Assembly: GCA_023823795.1 (NCBI GenBank)
Contig: CP085710.1
Span: 2,568,001 to 2,632,000, forward strand
Origin: Bacillus sp. F19
Lineage (GTDB): Bacteria; Bacillota; Bacilli; Bacillales; Bacillaceae
Reading direction: 5' to 3'
Length of the DNA stretch: 64,000 nucleotides
Under the pieces are notes generated by a model that was not told where the DNA came from, ran no database searches, and saw nothing but the letters and a program-made list of their open reading frames with translations. Made by a program: the position numbers and the translations under genes. Shown here in pieces: positions 49,103 to 58,287 of the stretch. The first letter of the stretch is position 1, and the number at the start of each line of letters is the position of its first letter.

Positions 49103-50078
49103 ACTCTAAAGTCTCAGTAAAAACAGCTTCGTCAAATCTAAGCATAGTAAAATTTTCTTTCCAATCAGTGTACATACTTGTAAAACCTTCACCCAATAGT
49201 AGCTGAATCGTCCATAGTGGAAAATTCGCACCAGCTGCAATAGATAAAGGGAGTCCTCCTCCAAATCTTGGATTAATTTCAATGAATGTAATATCTCCAT
49301 TTTTTTGTTCAAAGCATTGCAATGTAATACATCCAAATGGTTCAGGAAGTACTTTTATTACTTCTTTTGTAGCACTGATAATTTTTTCATTCTTTTTTGT
49401 AATTCCTTTACTTACTTCTCCTGCCCTCGTTTCAATCCTCATTCTGGGAACTATTGTTTTAATATTGCCTTTTAAATCAACCATTACGTCAACGGTATAC
49501 TCTTTCCCCTCAATATATTCTTGAACCAATGCATTTGGGATATAATCCTTAAAAAAGATTAATTCTTCTTTTGAATTTACTATAGTAACACCCTTACTCC
49601 CACTACCGTTATAAGGCTTGATCAACAAAGGATATAATAAATTATGTTCCATGAGTTCAAGACTGTTATATACTTTTGGCGTTTTAATACCATGTCCGAT
49701 AAAAAATTCATATGTTTTATTTTTATCATTTGATATTTCATTTAACATTAAACCGGAAACCAAAATAGTAACATCTATTTCTTTAAAGAGACTTCGATTT
49801 TTTGATAATAAAGATAACTCTGTATCTATTAAGGGTATAATTAAATTTATTGATTCTTCTATACAAATATCCATTAATTTCGATATATACTCAGGCTCAG
49901 ACACTTTTGGAACTATGTAATGATTATCTGAAAAATATTTAGTTGGAGCTGAGGATTGCAAATCAGCTGTAATAATTTTCCCATCAATATTCTGATCAAT
50001 AAATGTTTTTTTAAAACTCTTAATCAAACTGACTCTTCTACCTGAACTTGTAAATAATATATTAATTTTCTCTCTCAT
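49095..50078 (-). CDS. ATP-grasp enzyme (CarB/PylC-like ligase)
   Basis: 327-aa ATP-grasp protein. The N-terminal pre-ATP-grasp Rossmann-like domain starts INILFTSSGRRVSLIKSFKK. The central part has PLLIKPYNGSGSKGVTIV and VQEYIEGKEYTVDVMVD (ATP-binding), and the metal motif is TFIEINPRFGGGLPLSIAAG. Such enzymes form amide bonds by acyl-phosphate activation. It overlaps both neighbours (17 and 8 nt). In an eps operon it may attach an amino acid or a carboxylate to an amino sugar. That role is inferred only from neighbours. Confidence 0.82.
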   Translation of the reverse strand: MREKINILFTSSGRRVSLIKSFKKTFIDQNIDGKIITADLQSSAPTKYFSDNHYIVPKVSEPEYISKLMDICIEESINLIIPLIDTELSLLSKNRSLFKEIDVTILVSGLMLNEISNDKNKTYEFFIGHGIKTPKVYNSLELMEHNLLYPLLIKPYNGSGSKGVTIVNSKEELIFFKDYIPNALVQEYIEGKEYTVDVMVDLKGNIKTIVPRMRIETRAGEVSKGITKKNEKIISATKEVIKVLPEPFGCITLQCFEQKNGDITFIEINPRFGGGLPLSIAAGANFPLWTIQLLLGEGFTSMYTDWKENFTMLRFDEAVFTETLEYD

Positions 50079-50670
50079 TATTTATACTCCCCTTAAACAC
50101 TGGCATTGTAGCATGATTTTCATGTTTTATTCCTTCTGTTTTTAAAACTTTAATAATAGTTATAAATAAAATTTTCACATCCAATAATAATGATTGATTT
50201 TCTACATACCAAATATCTAAATTGAATTTTTCTTCCCATGATAAATTGTTTCGACCGTTAATTTGTGCCCATCCAGTAACTCCGGGTCTCACCAAATGTC
50301 TTCTAGCCTGCGATTCCGTATATAAAGGTAAATACTCCATTAACAATGGTCTTGGACCAACTAAACTAATATCTCCCTTTATTACATTAATAAGCTGTGG
50401 AATTTCATCTAGACTATATTTTCTAAGCAGTGCACCAAATGGCGTTAATCGTGCATCATCAGGTAATAAAAAACCATTTTCATCTTTTTGATCAGTCATC
50501 GTACGAAATTTAAAAAGATAAAAAGGTTTAAATTTCAATCCTGGTCTTTTCTGTACAAATAAAATAGGAGAGCCTAACTTTATTCTTACAAAAATAGCAA
50601 TGATTAGTATGAATATTGAAAAAATTAATAGTAGAATTGTTGCTACAATAATGTCAAATACTCTTTTCAT
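50062..50670 (-). CDS. Initiating sugar-1-phosphate transferase (EpsL-like)
   Basis: Membrane-bound polyprenyl-phosphate sugar phosphotransferase of 202 aa. One N-terminal span (IIVATILLLIFSIFILIIAIFV), FVQKRPGLKFKPFYLFKFRTM, the conserved LRKYSLDEIPQLINVIKGDISLVGPRPL and HLVRPGVTGWAQINGRN are all typical. The size matches EpsL/PglC monotopic enzymes that load a bacillosamine-type sugar on undecaprenyl phosphate. Confidence 0.9.
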   Translation of the reverse strand: MKRVFDIIVATILLLIFSIFILIIAIFVRIKLGSPILFVQKRPGLKFKPFYLFKFRTMTDQKDENGFLLPDDARLTPFGALLRKYSLDEIPQLINVIKGDISLVGPRPLLMEYLPLYTESQARRHLVRPGVTGWAQINGRNNLSWEEKFNLDIWYVENQSLLLDVKILFITIIKVLKTEGIKHENHATMPVFKGSINNEREN

Positions 50671-50682
50671 GCTTTCATTCTC

Positions 50683-52224
50683 CTAATCATTATTTATAAA
50701 TATATTCTTTTTATCGATTGAGGTACCAAATTTATAAGACTTGGCCAAATTAAATATGTAATTGAATTCTTTCGATTTTCTACAGAATATAAAGAAAATC
50801 ACATTTACAACGATAATACATATTACCAAATTCAGTATTAGTGACTCGCTTTTTGTAAGATTAATTATACTATCTGTGATAAAAGATGTACTAAAGACTA
50901 GTGATCCATAATAGGTGTATTTGATGAAATACTTTAATGAATTTTCTTTAAAAACGATTTTATATATTAAGAATGGGTCGTACCAAAAAAATGTAAATGC
51001 TCGACTAATAATCGTGCCTAAAAATACGCCAGCTATACCAATAACCTTGACAAGTAGAATGGAGGTTATCAAATTGATAATCGCTGCTAAAACTGGTCTA
51101 TATTTACCTTTCACAAATAATCCGGTAGTGTCTCTAAAAATCGTTGATGCATTTTGCATGCCGGTTGTATAAAAATTCAATAAAATCACAAAAACAACAA
51201 AACTATTAAATAAATAATTACCATTTAACCAATATTTGATAAATGGATTTATTAAGTTCCATAGACAAACCGTTGAGAAACCATAAATCCAAAAACTCAT
51301 AAAAAAAATAACACGAAAAATAAGATATTTTTTTTCTTTTTCCTCTTCTACGTTTAAGTTCCCTACACTGGCAGTTATGGAGTAAAATATATAACTTAAG
51401 AAAGTACTAATTGTTGAGAGAATTAAAAGATAATTGGAATAAATACCTACTGCAGATATACCAATATAAGTAGATATAATAATATTATCTGTGCCATTAA
51501 TTACTATTCCACTAATTTTATATAAAAACATGGAATACAAATTTTTAAAAAACACCTTTTTTTCTTCAATAGATAACCTTGCATTATTTTTCTGCATTAA
51601 AAAAGGATAGAATTTATTAGCTCTATTGGAAATAAAAGCATTTTCTGCGATTCTAAATGATACTTGAACAATTAGGACTAAGATATAATTCCCAGTAAGC
51701 AATAGAAATATTATTTGTATTAAGTTTGAAAGGATTATAAAAATACTGTGTATTTTGGAAATAATAAAGTTTTTTTGATCAGCAATTATTAAGGATTGTT
51801 TATAAACAAAATAATAGGACAAAACGGAATTTGATAAAAATATCAAGTATATAAGATTGATATTATTAATTGATGTCTCACCATTTATTAAAAAAGGTAA
51901 AAAAGGAAGTAATGTCAATCCTATTACTAATACAACTAGGCCAATTAGTTGATATGCATTTTTATATAAATTCATCAATGCCTGAATCTTTTCGATATCT
52001 TTTTCTGCAATTGGTTTATATAAGCTATAAATCATGGAGGTGTCGAATCCTAAATTAGCAATTGAAAGCATTAATAATATGCTTGTAAACAATCCGTCTA
52101 TTCCCAAGTATTCAACACCTAAAGTATATATAAAAATGGTTCGAACCAGAAATCCCATAGCTGAACTAATAATTTGTCCAGACATGCCAAAAAACATATT
52201 TTGTAATGAATTTTTTATTCTCAT
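50683..52224 (-). CDS. Oligosaccharide flippase (Wzx/EpsK-like)
   Basis: 513-aa membrane protein of the MATE/polysaccharide exporter superfamily with about 14 hydrophobic segments. It starts MRIKNSLQNMFFGMSGQIISSAMGFLVRTIFIYTLGVEYLGIDGLF. It flips the lipid-linked repeat unit across the membrane for polymerisation by the EpsG-type protein. It sits 12 nt before the sugar transferase gene in the operon. Confidence 0.88.
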   Translation of the reverse strand: MRIKNSLQNMFFGMSGQIISSAMGFLVRTIFIYTLGVEYLGIDGLFTSILLMLSIANLGFDTSMIYSLYKPIAEKDIEKIQALMNLYKNAYQLIGLVVLVIGLTLLPFLPFLINGETSINNINLIYLIFLSNSVLSYYFVYKQSLIIADQKNFIISKIHSIFIILSNLIQIIFLLLTGNYILVLIVQVSFRIAENAFISNRANKFYPFLMQKNNARLSIEEKKVFFKNLYSMFLYKISGIVINGTDNIIISTYIGISAVGIYSNYLLILSTISTFLSYIFYSITASVGNLNVEEEKEKKYLIFRVIFFMSFWIYGFSTVCLWNLINPFIKYWLNGNYLFNSFVVFVILLNFYTTGMQNASTIFRDTTGLFVKGKYRPVLAAIINLITSILLVKVIGIAGVFLGTIISRAFTFFWYDPFLIYKIVFKENSLKYFIKYTYYGSLVFSTSFITDSIINLTKSESLILNLVICIIVVNVIFFIFCRKSKEFNYIFNLAKSYKFGTSIDKKNIFINND

Positions 52225-52238
52225 TTTTTACCTTCAAT

Positions 52239-53504
52239 TTATGACTTTTGAATGATTAATCTATCAAATTTATAAGTTATTTTCCTGATAATTATAGGAA
52301 AAAAATTAATAATTCTGTACTTTAATAGTTCTTTTTTTCGTTGAGAATTGAAATTATAGTCTAAAAACCAATCTAGCAGATCTTTATATACTATATTCTT
52401 CTCGTTTTCCTTCATTCTTTGTTGGATTATTGTCCAATAGATATAAATAAATATATCTGTAAAAAATTTGACTTCATTATTCAAATGATGTTTAACATGA
52501 TCTGAAAGAGTTCCATCAAAATAAAAACCAAAATTATTTGGATCCTCACCTTCGGCTACGATACCCAACATTGTCCTTAAACATTTTTCACACTTACAGC
52601 AATTCTCTTCTCGCTTAAAGCAAACTCTGATATTAACTGGGGCATTTGTTTTTGAATAATAGTCCACTACGACCTTTACTTTTTCTTGTCTATTAAGTTC
52701 GTATGCGTCATGGAATACTTCGCCTGAAGAATATTTGATAAGATTATCAACTGTAGGATCTGATGCACATGGTACTTTATAAATTGGAGAATTAGAACTC
52801 GCTATATTTATACATTTTATTTTTAACTTATGAGCAATGGGGATAGCAGCTGTGATTATAGCTAACCCATGATGTAATCCATGCCACCAGGAATCACCTA
52901 GTCTTTTTTGAAAATCGTAGTCTATTTCTTGAGCATTAAGAATTGTTCCATAATTAGATTGAATTAGAATATTATTTAATCCATAACCTTTCGCAAAATT
53001 AATTGCATTTATTTTATCAGCATTCCAAACATCACTATTTTTAATAGTCTTTTCATGCCATCCATATTCTGTTATTAATAGTGGTTTTTTTGCTTTTTTT
53101 CTAATGAATGTAGTAAGTGCATCTAAACCGCCACTAAATAAGCATGCAACTTCATGTACAGGTTGATAAGAATTTTCAATAATGTTATTAATTTTTATTT
53201 CGCCTTTAAAAATAACTCTTGGAAACATTTCCTGATATGCATTTCTGATATTATTTATACTTTCTTTAAAATTTTTATCTAGTTCGTTTATTTCTAAAGT
53301 TGTATCCGTAATCCAAACTAATGGCATCACATTGGCAACAAATGTAATAGTTAGTATGCTAAATGGCACATCAGATAGGTCGTAGTTATATTCAAAAAAC
53401 AAGTGATTTGATTTAAAATACTTTTTCAATTTACCTGTTACATTAAAGTGAAAATCCACTCTATTATTTTCCACAATTATATTATCAAGAGAAATAACAT
53501 CCAT
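52239..53504 (-). CDS. QueC-like PP-loop protein of the eps operon, unknown function
   Basis: 421-aa protein. The middle has a PP-loop-like nucleotide-binding motif, CLFSGGLDALTTFIRKK (about residue 140; SGGxDA rather than SGGxDS). A cysteine cluster lies at about 300-315 (CFKREENCCKCEKCLRTM), spaced like the zinc site of QueC (CxxC followed by R). The N-terminal 120 residues and C-terminal 100 residues are not recognised. It suggests ATP-dependent activation of a carboxylate or an amidation. No family name can be given with certainty. Confidence 0.6.
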   Translation of the reverse strand: MDVISLDNIIVENNRVDFHFNVTGKLKKYFKSNHLFFEYNYDLSDVPFSILTITFVANVMPLVWITDTTLEINELDKNFKESINNIRNAYQEMFPRVIFKGEIKINNIIENSYQPVHEVACLFSGGLDALTTFIRKKAKKPLLITEYGWHEKTIKNSDVWNADKINAINFAKGYGLNNILIQSNYGTILNAQEIDYDFQKRLGDSWWHGLHHGLAIITAAIPIAHKLKIKCINIASSNSPIYKVPCASDPTVDNLIKYSSGEVFHDAYELNRQEKVKVVVDYYSKTNAPVNIRVCFKREENCCKCEKCLRTMLGIVAEGEDPNNFGFYFDGTLSDHVKHHLNNEVKFFTDIFIYIYWTIIQQRMKENEKNIVYKDLLDWFLDYNFNSQRKKELLKYRIINFFPIIIRKITYKFDRLIIQKS

Positions 53505-53519
53505 ATTTTATCTACCTCA

Positions 53520-54488
53520 TTATTTGTCGAATTGGTCAAGCCATTGATTTACTACATCAAAATTAATTTTAACATCTGTAATAATTTCTGAATTTATCAT
53601 TACTTCCAAGTCTTTTAAATTTTCTCTTTCAATTAAATTGAGGTTGTAAGTTGTACTCATTCCACGTGCTCTTTCATCAATAGATATTATTATTGATCTT
53701 TTTTTGTGTCTCATTGCATAAATACCACCATGCAAACGTGTTCCAATATAATCAACACCTAAATTAAGAATTTTTTCGTAATCTTCAATTGTAGGAGGAA
53801 CGATTTGGATATTCTCAATATTTTTGAGTTTATTAAAATATACTAGATCCCCAGCATCTTGAACCCAAAAATACACCTTTTTGTAGTTTCTGTTTAATAC
53901 ATCAATTAACAACTGATCATTTTTCAAATCTTTAGAATGATGGGTTAAAGTAAAAATTACAGAATCAGATTTTACAGTTGGAATTTCCTTGCAAAAATCA
54001 GGAATAAGTGTCCATAGAGAAGCACAACCCGTATTTAATGCTTTAAATCCCATTTCTTCCAAAAAATATTTTGTCCTTTCATCCCTTACACTGTGTATGT
54101 ATTTGTGAGATAGCACTTTTTTATATAAAAATTTTGTATAACCATTAATTTTGTTTCCTTTTCCAGCTCCCACACCAACCATTATGCTGCCCTTAAGAGG
54201 CCCAAAATTAAATAAATTAATATTCCATTGTGGAAAATGTGTTAACATATCCATTGTAAGTAGATTTGAACCACCTACAAATTTGTATTTAGCATTATCA
54301 TATATCTGAACTCTACTTGAGTTTCTAGCTACTTGATACCAATGAAAAGGTGAAACATGAGTTGGTAATGTTAAAACGTAAGTTTTTTTTGTAATATCAG
54401 ACAATTGATATCTTACACATTTCATGATGATATCGTCTCCCTTATTTAGGGAAGCTACTGATGTATCTAATAAAAGAATATTCTCCAA
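53520..54488 (-). CDS. Polysaccharide pyruvyl transferase-family protein
   Basis: 322-aa protein of the CsaB/EpsO/EpsI family, which transfers pyruvate from PEP to a sugar as a ketal. Seen are SVASLNKGDDIIMKCVRYQLSD at the N-terminus, VGVGAGKG, HSVRDERTKYFLEEMGFKALNTGCASLWTL and the C-terminal YIGTRLHGGIYAMRHKKRSIII with its conserved TRLHG. Gives acidic groups to the polymer. Confidence 0.85.
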   Translation of the reverse strand: MENILLLDTSVASLNKGDDIIMKCVRYQLSDITKKTYVLTLPTHVSPFHWYQVARNSSRVQIYDNAKYKFVGGSNLLTMDMLTHFPQWNINLFNFGPLKGSIMVGVGAGKGNKINGYTKFLYKKVLSHKYIHSVRDERTKYFLEEMGFKALNTGCASLWTLIPDFCKEIPTVKSDSVIFTLTHHSKDLKNDQLLIDVLNRNYKKVYFWVQDAGDLVYFNKLKNIENIQIVPPTIEDYEKILNLGVDYIGTRLHGGIYAMRHKKRSIIISIDERARGMSTTYNLNLIERENLKDLEVMINSEIITDVKINFDVVNQWLDQFDK

Positions 54489-54519
54489 AATTAAACCTCC
54501 ATTTAATTACATTCATAAA

Positions 54520-55722
54520 CTAATTCTCTATAAGTTCATAAATCTTACTTAATTCATTAATATTACTATAGTTGTTATTTTTTATATTTTTCGTTAATTT
54601 ATCTTTTAGCATCTGATTTCTGTATAATTCTTCAACTTTTGTTGCGATATCCTTTGGATTTAAATCACATATAATACCTTCTATTCCATCCTCTATTTGA
54701 CTTTTTGCCGTAGGATAATTTGTAATCAATATAGGTTTTCCTAATATTTTAGCTTCCGTAACAGTAACTGCTTTTCCTTCATATCTTGATGGCTGTACAT
54801 ATAGGTCACAAGTTTCCATATATGGATATGGATTTTCTTTTTTTCCTAAGAGTATGAAACTTTCAAGTAAATTATTTTCTTGTATTAAGTTTTTAAGTTC
54901 AGACTCCATCCCGCCATAACCTATTATGAACCACTTTATATTTGTTAATCCTTTGTCGTGTAGTATTCTGAGAGCTTTTATAGCAAGGTCAAAACCTTTT
55001 ACATAAGAGTATCTTCCAACTGATAGAATTTTATAACTGCTTATGTTCATTTCATTATTTGTAATTTCTTCTCTAGCCATTCTTATTATAAAGTTTGGTG
55101 CTGATATATTTTCTATTAAAGCAATTCGATCTTCTAAAGATGGATATTTTGAAAGGAATGATTTTGTACATTCATCAGATATTGATGCAATATAATCGAA
55201 TTTCTTCCATGTCAAAAGATCGATTTTATTATCTATTTCTAACTTGCTATAATCGGTATGAATCCAGGCAATTTTCTTATAAGCAGATACATTGTTTGCC
55301 ACTAGATCGTGCGGCCAGGCATAACTAATCGCTAAATCATATTTTTTATTCAACTTTGGCAAAATATATGAAGAGTACTTGATAGCCAACTGCATCTGAA
55401 TATAGGCAGATCCTTCCTTAAATTTCTTTTTTCTTGCTTTCATGATAGATGCATATTTACTTAAAACTCTAACAATAGACGTAGCAAAATGTCCCTCTTT
55501 TAGACATTGAGCAATAGGCTTTCTAAAAACAGAGTAAGAAGAAAACTCAGGAAGGATATTTACCTGTTTTGGTATAAGCTTCATAAACTCTCCCTTATGT
55601 TCAAAAATCAGAAGATCGACATTGTAGTGTTCATAATCAAAGTTTTCAAGCATATTTATTAAGCTTCGTTCAATCCCACCAATTTCCATATCATATAAGC
55701 AGATGATAATATTCTTTTTCAT
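54520..55722 (-). CDS. Glycosyltransferase family 4 (GT-B)
   Basis: 400-aa transferase with the N-terminal MEIGGIERSLINMLENFDYE and the C-terminal nucleotide-sugar domain ILSVGRYSYVKGFDLAIKAL and YVQPSRYEGKAVTVTEAKILGKPILITN (the E-x7-E motif). I place the start at ATG 55722 behind AGAGGA; a TTG at 55737 lacks a ribosome site. Adds one sugar of the repeat unit; donor unknown. Confidence 0.87.
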   Translation of the reverse strand: MKKNIIICLYDMEIGGIERSLINMLENFDYEHYNVDLLIFEHKGEFMKLIPKQVNILPEFSSYSVFRKPIAQCLKEGHFATSIVRVLSKYASIMKARKKKFKEGSAYIQMQLAIKYSSYILPKLNKKYDLAISYAWPHDLVANNVSAYKKIAWIHTDYSKLEIDNKIDLLTWKKFDYIASISDECTKSFLSKYPSLEDRIALIENISAPNFIIRMAREEITNNEMNISSYKILSVGRYSYVKGFDLAIKALRILHDKGLTNIKWFIIGYGGMESELKNLIQENNLLESFILLGKKENPYPYMETCDLYVQPSRYEGKAVTVTEAKILGKPILITNYPTAKSQIEDGIEGIICDLNPKDIATKVEELYRNQMLKDKLTKNIKNNNYSNINELSKIYELIEN

Positions 55723-55742
55723 GGCATCCTCTTTCAAATAGA

Positions 55743-56366
55743 TTAAGTTGCTATGATTTTTTGTTTAAAGCTCTTTAGTTTATTTGTTCTTTCATTCAAA
55801 AATAATGAATTCTCAGGAACAACTCCCTTAACTACACTGCCAGCAGCAATCACAGAATTGTCTCCAATCCATGTGTCCTTTAAAATAACTGCGTTGGCTC
55901 CTATCCAAACGTTTTTGCCTATGTGAACCTCACCTTTTATCAAGTGTTGGTTACTACTGTTTTTATAATTGTGATCGTGATCGTTTATACAAACATTAGG
56001 AGCAATTTTAGTCTTTTTTCCAATCGTAATCTTATTTACGCAATTGATCGTGCAATTATCGTTGATAAATACTTTGTCATCAATAAAAAGTCTTCCATCG
56101 AAATCAAGTCTAAAGCTTGCATTTTTTCTAACAAAAACAAATTTTCCTATAGAGAAAAGTGCCCGCTTATTAAAGATTTCAATTTTGCTGTTTTGCTGCA
56201 TGGAGAATACAGAGCATTTTACGTTTTTGAAATATAAACATTTATAAAAAATAGCTCTGGTCAATCCCCTTAAGTGGGAAACATTCATGATAAGAGCAAT
56301 CCCTATCCCCCTATTTTTGGATTGAATTATAACTTCTCTTAAGATTTTCTGAGTTATACCAAACAT
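55743..56366 (-). CDS. Hexapeptide-repeat acyltransferase
   Basis: 207-aa left-handed beta-helix acetyltransferase. The repeats are visible as ISIGKFVFVRKNASFRL, LFIDDKVFINDNCTIN and IGKKTKIAPNVCINDHDH with the catalytic His. The ending IGKNVWIGANAVILKDTWIGDNSVIAAGSVV is typical of O- or N-acetyltransferases of the CysE/LacA group. It may replace the EpsM acetyltransferase that accompanies EpsC and EpsN. ATG follows AAGGAG. Confidence 0.85.
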   Translation of the reverse strand: MFGITQKILREVIIQSKNRGIGIALIMNVSHLRGLTRAIFYKCLYFKNVKCSVFSMQQNSKIEIFNKRALFSIGKFVFVRKNASFRLDFDGRLFIDDKVFINDNCTINCVNKITIGKKTKIAPNVCINDHDHNYKNSSNQHLIKGEVHIGKNVWIGANAVILKDTWIGDNSVIAAGSVVKGVVPENSLFLNERTNKLKSFKQKIIAT

Positions 56367-56378
56367 TGAAAGAACTCC

Positions 56379-57116
56379 TTAGGAAAATAATTTTCTTACT
56401 CTAGCAATGTTATTTCCTCCGATTAATCTAGCAACAACATACTTTATAAAGCTCTTCACTTTCACCCTGAAAGGGAGCCAACTTTTATAAAAATAGTGAA
56501 TAGCGTAGGTGTTTTCAGTGATGAATTTTCTGCTGTTAATATAGTCATAAGGTGAAAAATATGTCTGAGGATAAAAAGCCCCTATACCTTTAATTACCTG
56601 GTACTCTCCATTCAGGAGTAGTTTTTTGCTTTCCAATAATCTTGTGACAATAGCAACATTTGTTAGACTGTCAAAAGAACCGTCTTCTTTTAGAAAGCGT
56701 TTATTTTCGTAAGAGTTCAGAAATTTTTTTATAAACTGGTTACCCTTAACCGCTCCAATTGTACTCGTAGCAATAAAATTTTCTTGCTCAAAGCCCCAAA
56801 AGGATTCCTGCATGAGCATGCTTTCATCGAAAGGCTTGAAAATTTCTACATCTGTATCTAAATAGATCCCTCCAAAGTGATAAAGTGCGTATACTCTAAC
56901 ATAGTCACTTACAAAAGCGAATTTACCCGCTTCATACGCTTCCTTTACATATGTAAAGGAATTTATGTCAAAATTCTTTTCATTCCACTCAATGATTTCA
57001 TAGCCAATCAGATACTTTTTCCAGCTTTGAATGCACTTTTTGATGATGGCGGGTTTTTCTTTCTTTCCGAACCAGCAGTAATGTATCTTTTTAGGAATAA
57101 CGGAATCATTCTTCAA
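56379..57116 (-). CDS. Glycosyltransferase family 32-type (DXD) protein
   Basis: 245-aa transferase with IPKKIHYCWFGKKEKPAIIKKCIQSWKKYL at the start and the metal/nucleotide-binding DXD in ALYHFGGIYLDTDVEIFKPF (about residue 92). This pattern is the capsular polysaccharide/mannosyltransferase OCH1-like group. It starts at TTG 57116, 8 nt after GTGGAG. Confidence 0.86.
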   Translation of the reverse strand: MKNDSVIPKKIHYCWFGKKEKPAIIKKCIQSWKKYLIGYEIIEWNEKNFDINSFTYVKEAYEAGKFAFVSDYVRVYALYHFGGIYLDTDVEIFKPFDESMLMQESFWGFEQENFIATSTIGAVKGNQFIKKFLNSYENKRFLKEDGSFDSLTNVAIVTRLLESKKLLLNGEYQVIKGIGAFYPQTYFSPYDYINSRKFITENTYAIHYFYKSWLPFRVKVKSFIKYVVARLIGGNNIARVRKLFS

Positions 57117-57155
57117 TTAAATCTCCACTCAATCATTTAAATTTAATTTTGCTCA

Positions 57156-58268
57156 TTATATTATTTCTTTATGATTGTTTATATCTTGATGAATTCTTGT
57201 TCTATTTTTATAAATATTCCTTATATTTTTACGCATTGGCTCTTCATAGCAGTGGTATAAAAAAACACTTAAAAGTATAGTACCGATAAAACAAAATGAA
57301 ATTAATAAACTGTTATTAATATTGGGTTTCCACAAAAAATAGATATATGACAAAACTAGGTTATGAACCATATAAAATGAAAAACTTATTTCTCCTAGGT
57401 AACTAACTTTTTTAAATGATAATAATGTTGATATTTTTCCTTTTTGGAGACCAAAAATAAATATCAAAAATGTGCATGCAGGAATAAAAATTAACCCATA
57501 CCTCAGATTTTGATTAAAGTAAGGTGAAACAAACACCAATAATATCAAAAGCATTAATGATGATACTTCTAAAGTCGTAGAATAAAATATAGATAATTTT
57601 CTTCCGATTTTTGGTGAATACTTAGTAAAAAATAATCCAGCCACCAAACCGACATAAAATTCAAACAATCTTGTGATAGGAAAATAAAAACTAATCCATA
57701 CAGAATAATAACTCTCAGGTGAGAATTTAGAAAAAATAAACAACAAAGATATCCAAATTAAAAAAACAAAAAACAACATTTTTGAATTCTTCTTTAAGAC
57801 GCCTACTGAAAAAAATAAAAGTATTGGAAACATAATATAAAAAAACAGTTCATCAGATAAGCTCCATGAAACACCATTAAACGAAATATTTCCAAATGGT
57901 ATAAAGCTATGAATTAAAGTAATGTTAGTTATTGCTTGGAAAACGTAGAGGATAGGCTCATGTTTTAAAGGTATAAAAAAATAATAGGGAACTGCCAGGA
58001 AAAAAGTTAATAAATGTAATGGATATATTTTTGATACTCTGGCAACAAAAAAATATTTTAGTTGGCGTGTATTTTGAAAATTTAAGTTTTTATAGTTGTA
58101 TGCAAGTATAAAACCTGAAAGTATAAAAAAGAAACTAACACCTAAGTAACCTAATTGAAAATCTTTAAACAAACCAACATGAAAAACGAATACTAAGCAA
58201 GCTGCAATAAATCTAAATGAAGTTAATGCTTCTAGTTTTTTAGGTGAATGTTGCAAACTTTTTTCCAC
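57156..58268 (-). CDS. Acyltransferase family 3 (OafA/NodX-like) membrane protein
   Basis: 370-aa protein with ten or so membrane spans and the family motifs LTSFRFIAACLVFVFHVG at the N-terminus (conserved Arg and His) and FFFILSGFILAYNYKN. O-acetylates or otherwise O-acylates sugars on the membrane side. It is preceded by the EpsG-type polymerase gene. More AT-rich than the first genes of the operon. Confidence 0.87.
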   Translation of the reverse strand: MEKSLQHSPKKLEALTSFRFIAACLVFVFHVGLFKDFQLGYLGVSFFFILSGFILAYNYKNLNFQNTRQLKYFFVARVSKIYPLHLLTFFLAVPYYFFIPLKHEPILYVFQAITNITLIHSFIPFGNISFNGVSWSLSDELFFYIMFPILLFFSVGVLKKNSKMLFFVFLIWISLLFIFSKFSPESYYSVWISFYFPITRLFEFYVGLVAGLFFTKYSPKIGRKLSIFYSTTLEVSSLMLLILLVFVSPYFNQNLRYGLIFIPACTFLIFIFGLQKGKISTLLSFKKVSYLGEISFSFYMVHNLVLSYIYFLWKPNINNSLLISFCFIGTILLSVFLYHCYEEPMRKNIRNIYKNRTRIHQDINNHKEII

Positions 58269-58287
58269 TTTATACCACCCTGTGTTC

